Source: Kribbella kalugense (GTDB lineage: Bacteria > Actinomycetota > Actinomycetes > Propionibacteriales > Kribbellaceae). From it: DNA of 64,000 nucleotides. The stretch spans positions 2,048,971 through 2,112,970 of the forward strand of contig NZ_SODF01000002.1 in NCBI RefSeq assembly GCF_004365875.1, written 5' to 3'. A model generated the notes under the pieces. It was not told where the DNA came from. It searched no databases and was given only the letters and a program-made list of their open reading frames with translations. The translations under genes were made by a program, and so were the position numbers. Of the stretch, positions 42,722 to 50,256 are shown in pieces (the stretch's first letter is position 1; every line of letters begins with the position of its first letter).

Positions 42722-43093
42722 ATGACCATGACCTACGCCCAGCCCCTGACCCGGCGCTACACCCGCGCCCGCCTAGCCGTGCCGGCCCTGTGGCGGCAGG
42801 TGATCCGCTCCAGCGACAAGGCAGACGTGACCGCCGTGCGTGAGCCGGACCGGTCCGCGTACACGCAGCTGGAGATCTACGACGGCGTACTGGCCGCGTT
42901 CGAGCGCCGGGACGAGGTGGCCGAGGTACTGCGGACTTCCGCGGACCGGCCCACCGCCGTACGACGGCTGCGGTCGGAATTCGCCCTCAGCCAGCTGCAG
43001 GCGAGCACTCTGATCGATCTGCCGCTGACGACGGAGTGCCGCGACCGGATCGCGCACCGTGCCGAGGAGCTGCGCACCGCCCTCGACCGCTGA
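42722..43093 (+). CDS. orphan GyrA/ParC tower-domain-like small protein
   Basis: A 123-residue protein. Residues about 50-120 ('YDGVLAAFERRDEVAEVL', 'TAVRRLRSEFALSQLQASTLIDLPL') follow the DEVI-RxS-A-L-x-FxLSxxQAxAILDxxL pattern of the coiled-coil/C-gate region of type IIA topoisomerase A subunits. The active-site Tyr domain is absent, so it cannot cut DNA. It may bind or modulate gyrase, or be a repurposed fragment. Good ribosome-binding site (GGGGGA). A terminator follows at 43127. Confidence 0.72.
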   Translation: MTMTYAQPLTRRYTRARLAVPALWRQVIRSSDKADVTAVREPDRSAYTQLEIYDGVLAAFERRDEVAEVLRTSADRPTAVRRLRSEFALSQLQASTLIDLPLTTECRDRIAHRAEELRTALDR

Positions 43094-43126
43094 CGCCCTG
43101 CACCTGCCGACTGCCCTGCTTCGCTG

Positions 43127-43155
43127 ACCCCGCGGCTCGCCCGGACCTGCGGGGT
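43127..43155 (+). terminator. hairpin terminator after the GyrA-like gene
   Basis: ACCCCGC (43127-43133) pairs with GCGGGGT (43149-43155); two further Ts follow. It lies 34 bases after the stop at 43093. Confidence 0.55.
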
Positions 43156-43181
43156 TTGCGTGCCGTGGGGAGGATGGAAGG

Positions 43182-43568
43182 GTGATCACGATCGAGCAGG
43201 CCGCACGACTGCGCAAGGCCGGGGTGCTCTGGGCGCCCGCGGCAGGGGATCGTTTCGTCGTACCGGACCGGGAGATGGACGACGACGTGTTCGTGGTGAG
43301 CGACATGACCGTCGAGGTGCACGACTACCAGGGCAGCAAGGTGATCGGCTTCAACGGCACCACCGAGTGGGCCCTGGACAGCATCGAGCAACGCGAAGTC
43401 ATCTGGCTCCCCCGCGAAGAGCAACTCCGCGCCCTGCTGGGCGACCACTTCCAGTCCCTGGAGTCGGTCCCCGGCGGCTACCGAGTCAACCTGACCGACA
43501 GCATCCACCCGTCCGAGGATGCCGAACAGGCCTACGCCCAAGCAGTAATCCACCTACTGGGCGCCTAG
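43182..43568 (+). CDS. hypothetical protein of an actinomycete family
   Basis: A 128-residue soluble protein with 'WAPAAGDRFVVP' and 'VFVVSDMTVEVHDYQGSKVIGFNGTTEWALDSI', a strand-rich, acidic sequence. I have seen such proteins labelled as pilus assembly CpaE in actinomycetes, but nothing here supports that, and no pilus genes adjoin. GTG 43182 has GGAGG upstream. Ends in a 4-base convergent overlap with the YqeB-like gene. Confidence 0.75.
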   Translation: MITIEQAARLRKAGVLWAPAAGDRFVVPDREMDDDVFVVSDMTVEVHDYQGSKVIGFNGTTEWALDSIEQREVIWLPREEQLRALLGDHFQSLESVPGGYRVNLTDSIHPSEDAEQAYAQAVIHLLGA

Positions 43569-44275
43569 GCCGTCAGGCGCCAGTACTGCTTCTTGTCTCT
43601 GTCCTTGACTGTGTAGCCGAGGTTGGTGACTTCGGCGCGGAGTTCGCGAAGGTCGGCTTTGCCTTTGTCGCCCTGGCCGAACGCCTTGGAGCGGACTCTG
43701 AGTACGGCGTTCACCGCGGGCGGGAGGTCGGGCTCGTCCTCGATCCAGCGGCGGAACTCGGATTCGTGCGGATCACCGGCGTCCGACCACGGATAGCCGT
43801 GCGTACGGAACGCGACCGGAATCTGCTTCGCCTCGGACTTGAGCTGATCGTGCTTCTCCCGAGCCAGCTCCCGCGACGATGGGTCCTGCAGGACGATCTC
43901 CTTGCCGTCCAGGAACGCGACCGCGACCTTCTCCCGCGGCACCGTCACGGTCTTCTGGTTCTTCAGGAACTCGACCGACTGGTTGGTGATCGTCACCTTC
44001 AACGTGTCGTCGAGCGCCATCCCGGCCAGCAGTACGCCGGCGATCACCCCGATGGCGATGCAGATCGCGACCACCCACCAGCCGTCCCACGAGGCGATCA
44101 GCTTCAACGGTCCCTGGAACGGCACCCACTTCTGCCGGGTCGCCCAGTCCGCGATGCGCGGCAGGAAGAACCCGAGCACCAGCCCGACCAGCGGCAGCCC
44201 GCCGAACAGTACGACCTTGTCGCCGGTCGAGTGCCCGATCACGGTCCGCTCCGGCATCCCAGTCATCGACCCCAT
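43565..44275 (-). CDS. YqeB-like membrane protein
   Basis: A 236-residue protein. Two hydrophobic helices (about residues 21-39 and 62-87) precede a soluble domain with 'VEFLKNQKTVTVPREKVAVAFLDGKEIVLQDPSSREL' and the C-terminal 'KDRDKKQYWRL', matching the YqeB-type family known from Gram-positive bacteria. Function unknown. ATG 44275 is chosen; the frame is open to a start at 44314. Confidence 0.82.
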   Translation of the reverse strand: MGSMTGMPERTVIGHSTGDKVVLFGGLPLVGLVLGFFLPRIADWATRQKWVPFQGPLKLIASWDGWWVVAICIAIGVIAGVLLAGMALDDTLKVTITNQSVEFLKNQKTVTVPREKVAVAFLDGKEIVLQDPSSRELAREKHDQLKSEAKQIPVAFRTHGYPWSDAGDPHESEFRRWIEDEPDLPPAVNAVLRVRSKAFGQGDKGKADLRELRAEVTNLGYTVKDRDKKQYWRLTA

Positions 44276-44348
44276 GATCAGAACGTAGCGTGACGGAGTG
44301 AGACTGAGGCGCAACTAAAGTATCGACCGACGACACCGAAGGAGCCTC

Positions 44349-45362
44349 GTGGCTGACGGGATCTGGTTGCGCTTCGTGAGCGGTCCGGACGTCGACGAGC
44401 TGGGGCTGACCCGGCTGGAGATCGTGGATGCCGTCGAGGACGCGGTCCGCGAGCACGGTGAGGGCCGGACGAGCTTCGAGCCGCGCGTTCACCTGACCCC
44501 GGACAACGGCGGCATCGGCCACTTCAACGTACTGCGGGGACACCTCGACGGACTCGGTGAGCACGGGATCAGCGGCGTGAAGGTGGTCGGTGACTTCGTC
44601 CCGAACTACCAGAAGGGCCTGCCGAGCGAGCTCGCGATGGCGACGCTCTTCGACCCGACAACCGGCGTACCGCTTGCAGTGCTCGACGCGACCATGATCA
44701 CGGCGGCCCGGACCGGCGCGATGACGACGGTCGGCGCGCGCTACCTCGCGAGACGCGACAGCAAGATCCTCGCGCACGTGGGAGCCCGCGGTACGGCGTG
44801 GTGGAACGTGACCATGCTCGACGACCTGCTCGACCTCGACGAGATCCGGGTGACGTCGAGGCGGCCCGAGTCCCGGGAGAAGTTCGCGGCAGAACTCTCC
44901 GCCGAGCTGTCCACTCCGGTACGAGTCTGTGCGACGGCAGAGGAAGCGTTCGACGGAGCTGACGTCCTGGTCGAAGCCACTCGACTCATGGAGCCCGAGC
45001 CTCTGCTCCGTACGGCGGCGGTCAAGCCCGGCGCCTTCGCCGTACCGTACGGAACGGTGTCAGCGGTCGAGCTCGATCTGCTCGACGTGATGGACAAGGT
45101 GGTCGTGGACGACTGGCGCGAGGCACAGTCCGGCCGGTTCGGGTCGCTCCGACGGCACGTGGACACCGGACGGCTGTCGCCGGAGACTCTGTACGCCGAG
45201 ATCGGCGAGATCGTCGCCGGCCGCAAACCGGGCCGCGAGAACGATGCCGAACGCAACCTCTTCTGGCATCGCGGGCTTTCCTTGCTGGACGTGGCGATCG
45301 CGCACCTGATCCTCCGCCGAGCCGAAGCAGCCGACATCGGCACGATGCTGCGCTTCCACTGA
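44349..45362 (+). CDS. ornithine cyclodeaminase / mu-crystallin family enzyme
   Basis: A 337-residue NAD(P)-dependent enzyme. 'PLAVLDATMITAARTGAMTTVGARYLARRDSKILAHVGARGTAWW' holds the family block and the Rossmann turn; canonical members have GxGxQA there, and this one reads GARGTA. It may deaminate or reduce an amino or imino acid. GTG 44349 has AAGGAG 6-7 bases upstream. The ammonia-lyase-like gene begins 1 base after its stop, so the two work as a unit. SbnB-type siderophore enzymes belong to this family, relevant to the iron-regulated gene downstream. Confidence 0.88.
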   Translation: MADGIWLRFVSGPDVDELGLTRLEIVDAVEDAVREHGEGRTSFEPRVHLTPDNGGIGHFNVLRGHLDGLGEHGISGVKVVGDFVPNYQKGLPSELAMATLFDPTTGVPLAVLDATMITAARTGAMTTVGARYLARRDSKILAHVGARGTAWWNVTMLDDLLDLDEIRVTSRRPESREKFAAELSAELSTPVRVCATAEEAFDGADVLVEATRLMEPEPLLRTAAVKPGAFAVPYGTVSAVELDLLDVMDKVVVDDWREAQSGRFGSLRRHVDTGRLSPETLYAEIGEIVAGRKPGRENDAERNLFWHRGLSLLDVAIAHLILRRAEAADIGTMLRFH

Positions 45363-45363
45363 C

Positions 45364-46779
45364 ATGCTGATTACCGACCCCGCGGACGTAGATCCCGCAA
45401 GCCCCGAGCCGGTCGAGCTCGCGCCGGAACTCCTGGACCGCCTGGGCGCGATCAGGGCCTCGGCCCTGCACCGCCTCGAGTCCGGCGATCCGGTGTACGG
45501 CGTCAATACCGGGATGGGCGCGATGAGCAAGCGCCGCCTGACGGACGCCGAGCAGCGCACTCACCAACGCAATCTGCTGCTGGGCCGTGCTGTCGGCGGT
45601 CCGCCCTGGTTGCCGCCCGCTGAAGCCCGGGCAGTCCTGCTCGGCCGGCTTCGAACCTTCCTCACCGGGGACGCTGCTGTCTCGCCGGGACTCATCCAGC
45701 AATTGGTTGCCTTGATCAACAGCCCGTACGTACCGGCGATCCCGGCGGAAGGCGCCGGCTCGGCCGGAGAAATCATCCCGATGTCCCACGCCGCAGGCCC
45801 CCTGGTCGGAATCGGCCAGCTGCTGGACCCTGCTCGTGACTCGGCTCGGCTGTTGTCCGCGGCCGGTGTGCTGCCGGCGTTCGAACTCGGGCCGAAGGAA
45901 GGCATTGCCCTGCTTGCGGGCATTCCCGGCGCGACAGGGCGTGCGGCTCTGCACGCGCAGCGTTCCCGACGGCTCGCGGAGCACCTGACTGCGGTCGCAG
46001 CGGGGGCGATCGTGGTGATCGGAGCGAACCGGGATCCGTACCGGGAAGCTGTTGGCCGGAGCGACGAGGTGCTGGCGGGCGAGCTGCGGCGTATCCGCGA
46101 GCTCGTCGGCGAGGAGCCCGAGCCACGGAGCCTGCAGGCGCCGGTCTCGTTCAGGGTCGCGGGCCACGTTCAGGCGCACGTATACCGGGCGATCGCTGAT
46201 CTGGATGCGGCAGTCGAGCGCGCCTTCAACGGCGTGACGGACTCCCCGGCGTACCTGGACGGCGACTTCGTCGGGACGGCCGGTTTCCACGGGATCGACC
46301 TCACGGCGTACTGCGACCACTTGACCACGGCCCTCGCACACGCCGCCGAGGTCTCGACCGCACGCCTGCACCGCCTGCTGGACCCGAACGTCACCGGACT
46401 CCCCGCCCAACTGGCCAGAGACCCAGGACCGCAAGCCGGCATGGTCTCCGTACACAAACGCGCCGTCGCCACAGTCCACCAGCTCCGCCGCCTAACGTTG
46501 CCCACGGCAATCAGTACGGCGGAGACGTCCAACGGTCAGGAGGACGTCCAAACCTTCTCCTGGGAAGCCGTCGGCAACCTCGCCGAAGCCATCCGCCTGA
46601 CCCGCGAGACGATGGCCTGCGAGCTCCTAGCCGTCCGTCAGGCCTTCGCCCTCTCGGCCAGAGCGATCCCACCATGTCTGCACGACCTCTTCCAGGCGGT
46701 CGACGCCGTCGTACCTCCGATCGCCGGCGACCGCCCCTTCGGCGAGGACCTGACCCGCCTGATCAGCTCTCTCCGTTGA
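45364..46779 (+). CDS. aromatic amino acid/histidine ammonia-lyase homologue with altered MIO site
   Basis: A 471-residue member of the HAL/PAL superfamily. The fold signatures are present: 'YGVNTGMG' (Tyr45), 'GFHG', 'KEGIALLAG' and 'QEDV'. At the MIO-forming loop the sequence reads GSAGE (residues 132-136) where lyases have GASGD, so the Ala-Ser-Gly triad that cyclises is Ser-Ala-Gly. The conserved Asn of 'LING' is Ala and QEDH is QEDV. It is therefore unlikely to be a normal ammonia-lyase; an MIO-free reaction or binding role is possible. Coupled to the OCD-family gene by a 1-base gap; converges with the siderophore-binding gene with a 17-base overlap. Confidence 0.85.
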   Translation: MLITDPADVDPASPEPVELAPELLDRLGAIRASALHRLESGDPVYGVNTGMGAMSKRRLTDAEQRTHQRNLLLGRAVGGPPWLPPAEARAVLLGRLRTFLTGDAAVSPGLIQQLVALINSPYVPAIPAEGAGSAGEIIPMSHAAGPLVGIGQLLDPARDSARLLSAAGVLPAFELGPKEGIALLAGIPGATGRAALHAQRSRRLAEHLTAVAAGAIVVIGANRDPYREAVGRSDEVLAGELRRIRELVGEEPEPRSLQAPVSFRVAGHVQAHVYRAIADLDAAVERAFNGVTDSPAYLDGDFVGTAGFHGIDLTAYCDHLTTALAHAAEVSTARLHRLLDPNVTGLPAQLARDPGPQAGMVSVHKRAVATVHQLRRLTLPTAISTAETSNGQEDVQTFSWEAVGNLAEAIRLTRETMACELLAVRQAFALSARAIPPCLHDLFQAVDAVVPPIAGDRPFGEDLTRLISSLR

Positions 46780-47809
46780 GCGCCTTCTTCAGCATCGGGA
46801 CCAGTTTCGGCAGCGCGTATTTGATCCCCAGCGGCCCGCCGATCGACATCGCGCTGGAGAATTCGCCGCTCGGGGTCGCGGTGTTGATGACGGGTGCACC
46901 GCCCCAGTACGCGACGTGGCCGGCCTTCACCGTCGGCAGGGCGTTGAACACCTTGTCGTTGACGACCGCGGGGTCGACCTGGCCCGAGTTGTCGAGTGCG
47001 GCCATGAAGATCAGGTCAGCGTTCAGCGTCCCGGTCAGCTCCGGCGAGATCTTCACGTAGAAGTCGCCGTTCTCCATCGCGTCGATCTGCGGGTTGGTCT
47101 TGAACCCGAGCGAGGTGAGCAGCCGCATCCGCGGGTCGGACGGGAGCCACGCGTTCAGGCTGTTGGCCGAGTACACGCCGGCAGTGATGACCTTGCCGGC
47201 GAACTCCGGGTTCGCCTTAGCCGTGTCGGTCACCAGCGTCTCGGTGTCCTTGACGACCTGCTCGCCCGCGGTCGTCGTACCCGTCGCCTTCGCGATCTCG
47301 CGGACCTGGTCCTGCCACGCGACGCCGTACACGTTCTTGGTCCCGGTCGGCGCGGCGATCGTCGGCGCGATCGCGTTCAGCGTCTCGAACTGCTTCTTGT
47401 CGTTGAGGGTGTTGACGTAGACGATCAGGTCCGGCTTCAGCGCGGCGATCTCCTCGTACTTCGGCTCCGAGGCCTGGATCAGCTTCGGGGCCGGCCGAAC
47501 GCCGAGCGCGGACTTCACCCAGCCACGCACCTGCGGGTCCCCGAACCAGTCGGCGCCCGCGACCGGGACGACACCGAGCGCGATCGACGCCTCCATGTCG
47601 CCGCCGCCGAGCGTGACCACCCGCTCCGGCTTGGTCTTGATCGTGGTCGAGCCGAACAGGTGGTCGATCGTGACCGGGAAGCCGGCACTCTCGCCGGTGG
47701 TCGCGGCGGTGTTCTGGGTGTCGTCCTTGCTGCAGGCCGCTAGGCCGGCGCCGAGCGCGAGTGCGGCGAGCGCGACGGCTGCGACGGACCGGATGCGGGA
47801 CAGAGCCAT
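46763..47809 (-). CDS. iron-siderophore ABC transporter substrate-binding lipoprotein
   Basis: A 348-residue secreted lipoprotein. The signal peptide ends in lipobox LAAC with Cys26. 'FPVTIDHLFGSTTIKTKPERVVTLG' is the start of the FecB/TroA-like binding fold, and 'EIAALKPDLIVYVNTL' the second conserved block. It should capture a ferric siderophore for an ABC permease, but no permease or ATPase gene is nearby. ATG 47809 with AAGGA about 10 bases upstream. An iron box lies at 47840-47858. Confidence 0.94.
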   Translation of the reverse strand: MALSRIRSVAAVALAALALGAGLAACSKDDTQNTAATTGESAGFPVTIDHLFGSTTIKTKPERVVTLGGGDMEASIALGVVPVAGADWFGDPQVRGWVKSALGVRPAPKLIQASEPKYEEIAALKPDLIVYVNTLNDKKQFETLNAIAPTIAAPTGTKNVYGVAWQDQVREIAKATGTTTAGEQVVKDTETLVTDTAKANPEFAGKVITAGVYSANSLNAWLPSDPRMRLLTSLGFKTNPQIDAMENGDFYVKISPELTGTLNADLIFMAALDNSGQVDPAVVNDKVFNALPTVKAGHVAYWGGAPVINTATPSGEFSSAMSIGGPLGIKYALPKLVPMLKKALNGES

Positions 47810-47839
47810 GGCGGATGGTTCCTTCGAACGTCGGCAGAT

Positions 47840-47858
47840 GTAGGTAAGCCTAACCTGA
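47840..47858. promoter_or_regulatory. DtxR/IdeR-type iron box
   Basis: GTAGGTAAGCCTAACCTGA matches the 19-bp iron-box consensus TTAGGTTAGGCTAACCTAA at 15 positions. It lies 31 bases upstream of the siderophore-binding lipoprotein gene, so that gene should be repressed when iron is plentiful. Confidence 0.75.
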
Positions 47859-48001
47859 CTTCGCCTCACGTGAAGTAAGGGGTTGATCGAAAAATCCAGC
47901 CCGACACGCAGGTGACGCCGAGTCGCAAGTAGCCTGCATCGGGTCTGCGTCGTTGGCCTGAGTGCGCGCGTGGGATCTGGACGAAGCTTGGAGGAGCTCT
48001 G

Positions 48002-48658
48002 TTGAAGCGGTTCGTGGTACCGCCGAGCTGGCCGTCCCCACCCCGTCGCAGCTGGGTTCCACCGAAGACCTGGCGTCCCGACCCGTCCTGGCCGCCGGTT
48101 CCGGACGGCTGGCGGTTCTGGGTCGACGGCAAGGGCAAGCCGGTCCGCGGTCCGATCGGCCAGTACGCCGCACCGTCGCGACGAGTTGTGTACGCCGGTG
48201 CCGGCGCGCTGATCCTGTTCCTCGGGGTCAACCTCTGGGCGCTGTCCGCGATCGGCCTGTTCGGCGGGAAGTCCGACGACACGGCATCCGTGGTCACCGG
48301 CGACCAGTCCCCGTCGCCCAGCGTGAGCCCCACTGTGACTCCGACTGCGACTCCCGTCGTACCGCGCACGACGGTCACGCCGCCGCTGGTGCCGAAGACG
48401 GTCGTGCCGACCAAGCAGGCCACCCGCCGCCCGACTCAAGAGCCGACCCGGGCCCCGAGTAGCACCAGGACCACCGAGCGCACGCAGACGCCCGACCCGA
48501 AGCCGACCCGGACGACGACGAGCACTAAGCCCACGACGCCGCGCCCGACGGTCCAGCCGTCGACCCGCGAGGAGATCCTGCGGCAGTACTGCATCGATCG
48601 CGGCTGGGACCCGTCCTTGTGCGACCCGAAGCGATGGGAAACGCCGCAGCACCCTTGA
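48002..48658 (+). CDS. Pro/Thr-rich single-pass membrane protein
   Basis: A 218-residue protein. An N-terminal Pro/Trp-rich cytoplasmic segment (about 1-55, WPPVP/WRFW) resembles WW-type or DUF2510-like regions. One membrane helix lies at about 61-82, followed by a long Thr/Pro/Ser-rich wall-spanning stalk and a final 25 residues with two Cys ('YCIDRGWDPSLCDP'). TTG at 48002 is chosen because GGAGGAG sits 5-6 bases upstream. Probable cell-envelope protein of unknown role. Confidence 0.75.
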   Translation: MKRFVVPPSWPSPPRRSWVPPKTWRPDPSWPPVPDGWRFWVDGKGKPVRGPIGQYAAPSRRVVYAGAGALILFLGVNLWALSAIGLFGGKSDDTASVVTGDQSPSPSVSPTVTPTATPVVPRTTVTPPLVPKTVVPTKQATRRPTQEPTRAPSSTRTTERTQTPDPKPTRTTTSTKPTTPRPTVQPSTREEILRQYCIDRGWDPSLCDPKRWETPQHP

Positions 48659-48685
48659 CGGCTGCGTCGGTCGCGACGCATCCTT

Positions 48686-48713
48686 AACCACATGGTTCTG
48701 AAACCATCTGGTT
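48686..48713. promoter_or_regulatory. twin ArsR operators over the start codon
   Basis: AACCACATGGTT (48686-48697) and AACCATCTGGTT (48702-48713) are two inverted repeats of the form AACCA-N2-TGGTT, 16 bp centre to centre. The first includes the ATG of the arsR-like gene. They are probably bound by its product. Confidence 0.7.
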
Positions 48714-49039
48714 ATGAAGTGGCGTTGACCGGCGTCTTCGCCGCTCTCGCCGACCCCACCCGTCGGGCGATCCTGACCCAGCTCAAGCACGGCGACGCGA
48801 CCGTCGCGGAGCTCGCGGCACCGTTCAGCATGTCGCAGCCGGCCGTCTCCAAACATCTGAAGGTGCTCGAGCAGGCCGGCCTGATCAGCCGGTCCCAGCG
48901 GGCGACCGCCCGGCTGAGTCACCTCGAGGCCGAGCCGCTCCGCGAGGCGGTCGGCTGGCTGATGGACTACCGCGCGTACTGGGCGGAGAGCTTCGACCGC
49001 CTGGACGATCTTCTCGACGAGCTGAAGGAGCAATCGTGA
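48692..49039 (+). CDS. ArsR-family regulator linked to SRPBCC protein
   Basis: A 115-residue winged-helix repressor: 'VFAALADPTRRAILTQLKHGDATVAELAAPFSMSQPAVSKHLKVLEQAGLI' type core. This is the class that controls AHSA1/SRPBCC genes. The ATG at 48692 falls in the first operator, so the transcript may be leaderless; GTG 48719 is the alternative start. It overlaps the SRPBCC gene by 4 bases and should autoregulate the three-gene operon to 50255. Confidence 0.92.
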   Translation: MVLKPSGYEVALTGVFAALADPTRRAILTQLKHGDATVAELAAPFSMSQPAVSKHLKVLEQAGLISRSQRATARLSHLEAEPLREAVGWLMDYRAYWAESFDRLDDLLDELKEQS

Positions 49040-49512
49040 AGATCGTCGCGGAGCCCGGCGTACCGCAGGTCCTGATCGTCCGGGAGTTCAACGCGCCCCG
49101 GGAGTTGCTGTTCCGCGCGTACACCGAGCCCGACCTGATGAAGCGCTGGCTCGGTCCGGCCGACCTCCAGCTGGTGGTGAACCAGCTCGATCCACGGCAC
49201 GGCGGCCGCTGGCGATGGACGCAGTACGACGGGGACGGTAAGGGGTACGTGTTCCACGGGCTGTACCACGGGGAGCCGACGCCGGAGCGGATCGTGCAGA
49301 CATATGAGTTCGACCAGGCGCCCGGGACCGTCTACCTGAACCTGATCACCTTCGACGAGGCCGACGGGGTCACCACGCTGACCCAGAACACGGTGTTCTT
49401 CGCGGTCGAGGACCGCGACCTGTACGTCGCCGGCGGCATGGAGCGCGGCATCCGCGCGTCCATGCAGCAACTCGACGACCTTGTCGCCGAACTGGCCGAG
49501 GAGGCCCACTGA
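49036..49512 (+). CDS. SRPBCC (AHSA1-like) domain protein
   Basis: A 158-residue START-like protein with 'LIVREFNAPRELLFRAYTEPDLMKRWLGP' at its N-terminus, the classic AHSA1 opening, and 'HGLYHGEPTPERIVQTYEF' later. It has a hydrophobic ligand cavity; no catalytic function is known for most members. GTG inside a GTGA overlap with the arsR-like stop, and its own stop shares one base with the SDR start. All three genes are therefore coupled. Confidence 0.93.
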   Translation: MKIVAEPGVPQVLIVREFNAPRELLFRAYTEPDLMKRWLGPADLQLVVNQLDPRHGGRWRWTQYDGDGKGYVFHGLYHGEPTPERIVQTYEFDQAPGTVYLNLITFDEADGVTTLTQNTVFFAVEDRDLYVAGGMERGIRASMQQLDDLVAELAEEAH

Positions 49513-50255
49513 TGATGCTCACCGACAAGCAAGCAATCGTGTACGGCGCGGCCGGCCCGATCGGCAGCGCGGTCGCCAAGCGGTTCGCCGCCGAGGGTGC
49601 GACCGTCCACCTCGCCGGACGTACGGCGGAACGCCTGGAAAAGGTCGCCGACGAGATCCGCGCGGCCGGCGGGACTGCTGAGGTCGCGGTCGTCGACGCC
49701 CTCGACGAGAAGTCCGTGGACGAACACGCCGAAGCGGTCGGCCGGATCGACGTCTCGTTCAACCTGATCGGCCACCAGCAGTTCTTCGGTACGCCGCTGG
49801 TCGAGATGCCGCTCGCGGACTTCGAGCAGCCGATCACGACCATGGTCCGCACCTTCTACCTGACCTCGCGGGCGGCCGCGCGGCGGATGATCCCGCAGGG
49901 TTCGGGCGTGATCCTGACCTTCGGCGGGAACGGCGACCCGACCGCGAACCTTGGCGGTTTCCAGATCGGCTTCGGTGCCGTCGAGGCGCTGCGTCGCAGT
50001 CTGGCACTGGAGCTCGGGCAGCACGGGATTCGGGTGGTGACGTTGCAGACGAACGGAATCCCGGAGGCCCTTCCGGACGACTTTCCCGAGAAGGCGGCGA
50101 ACGCGATCGCGAAGCAGACCGCCGGCAGCACGATGCTCAACCGCGCCGCGACGTTGTCCGACGTCGGTGCCGTTGCCGCCTTCGCCGCCTCCGACCTGGC
50201 CAGCTCGGTCACCGGCACCGCCCTCAACCTGACAGCCGGCGCAGTCGTCAACTAG
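49512..50255 (+). CDS. SDR-family protein without YxxxK
   Basis: A 247-residue SDR-fold protein. The cofactor loop is 'YGAAGPIGSAVAKRF', and 'GTALNLTAGAVVN' closes the fold. At the catalytic region, 'FQIGFGAVEALRRSLALELG' has no Tyr-x3-Lys; the usual Ser is also missing. It is probably a non-catalytic or unusual SDR. Third gene of the ArsR-SRPBCC operon, so its expression answers the same signal. Confidence 0.88.
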   Translation: MMLTDKQAIVYGAAGPIGSAVAKRFAAEGATVHLAGRTAERLEKVADEIRAAGGTAEVAVVDALDEKSVDEHAEAVGRIDVSFNLIGHQQFFGTPLVEMPLADFEQPITTMVRTFYLTSRAAARRMIPQGSGVILTFGGNGDPTANLGGFQIGFGAVEALRRSLALELGQHGIRVVTLQTNGIPEALPDDFPEKAANAIAKQTAGSTMLNRAATLSDVGAVAAFAASDLASSVTGTALNLTAGAVVN

Positions 50256-50256
50256 C

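Noticed and set aside
47810..49033. N-terminal extension of the siderophore-binding protein frame
   Set aside because: The signal peptide and lipobox fix the start at 47809; the extension is antisense to two real genes.
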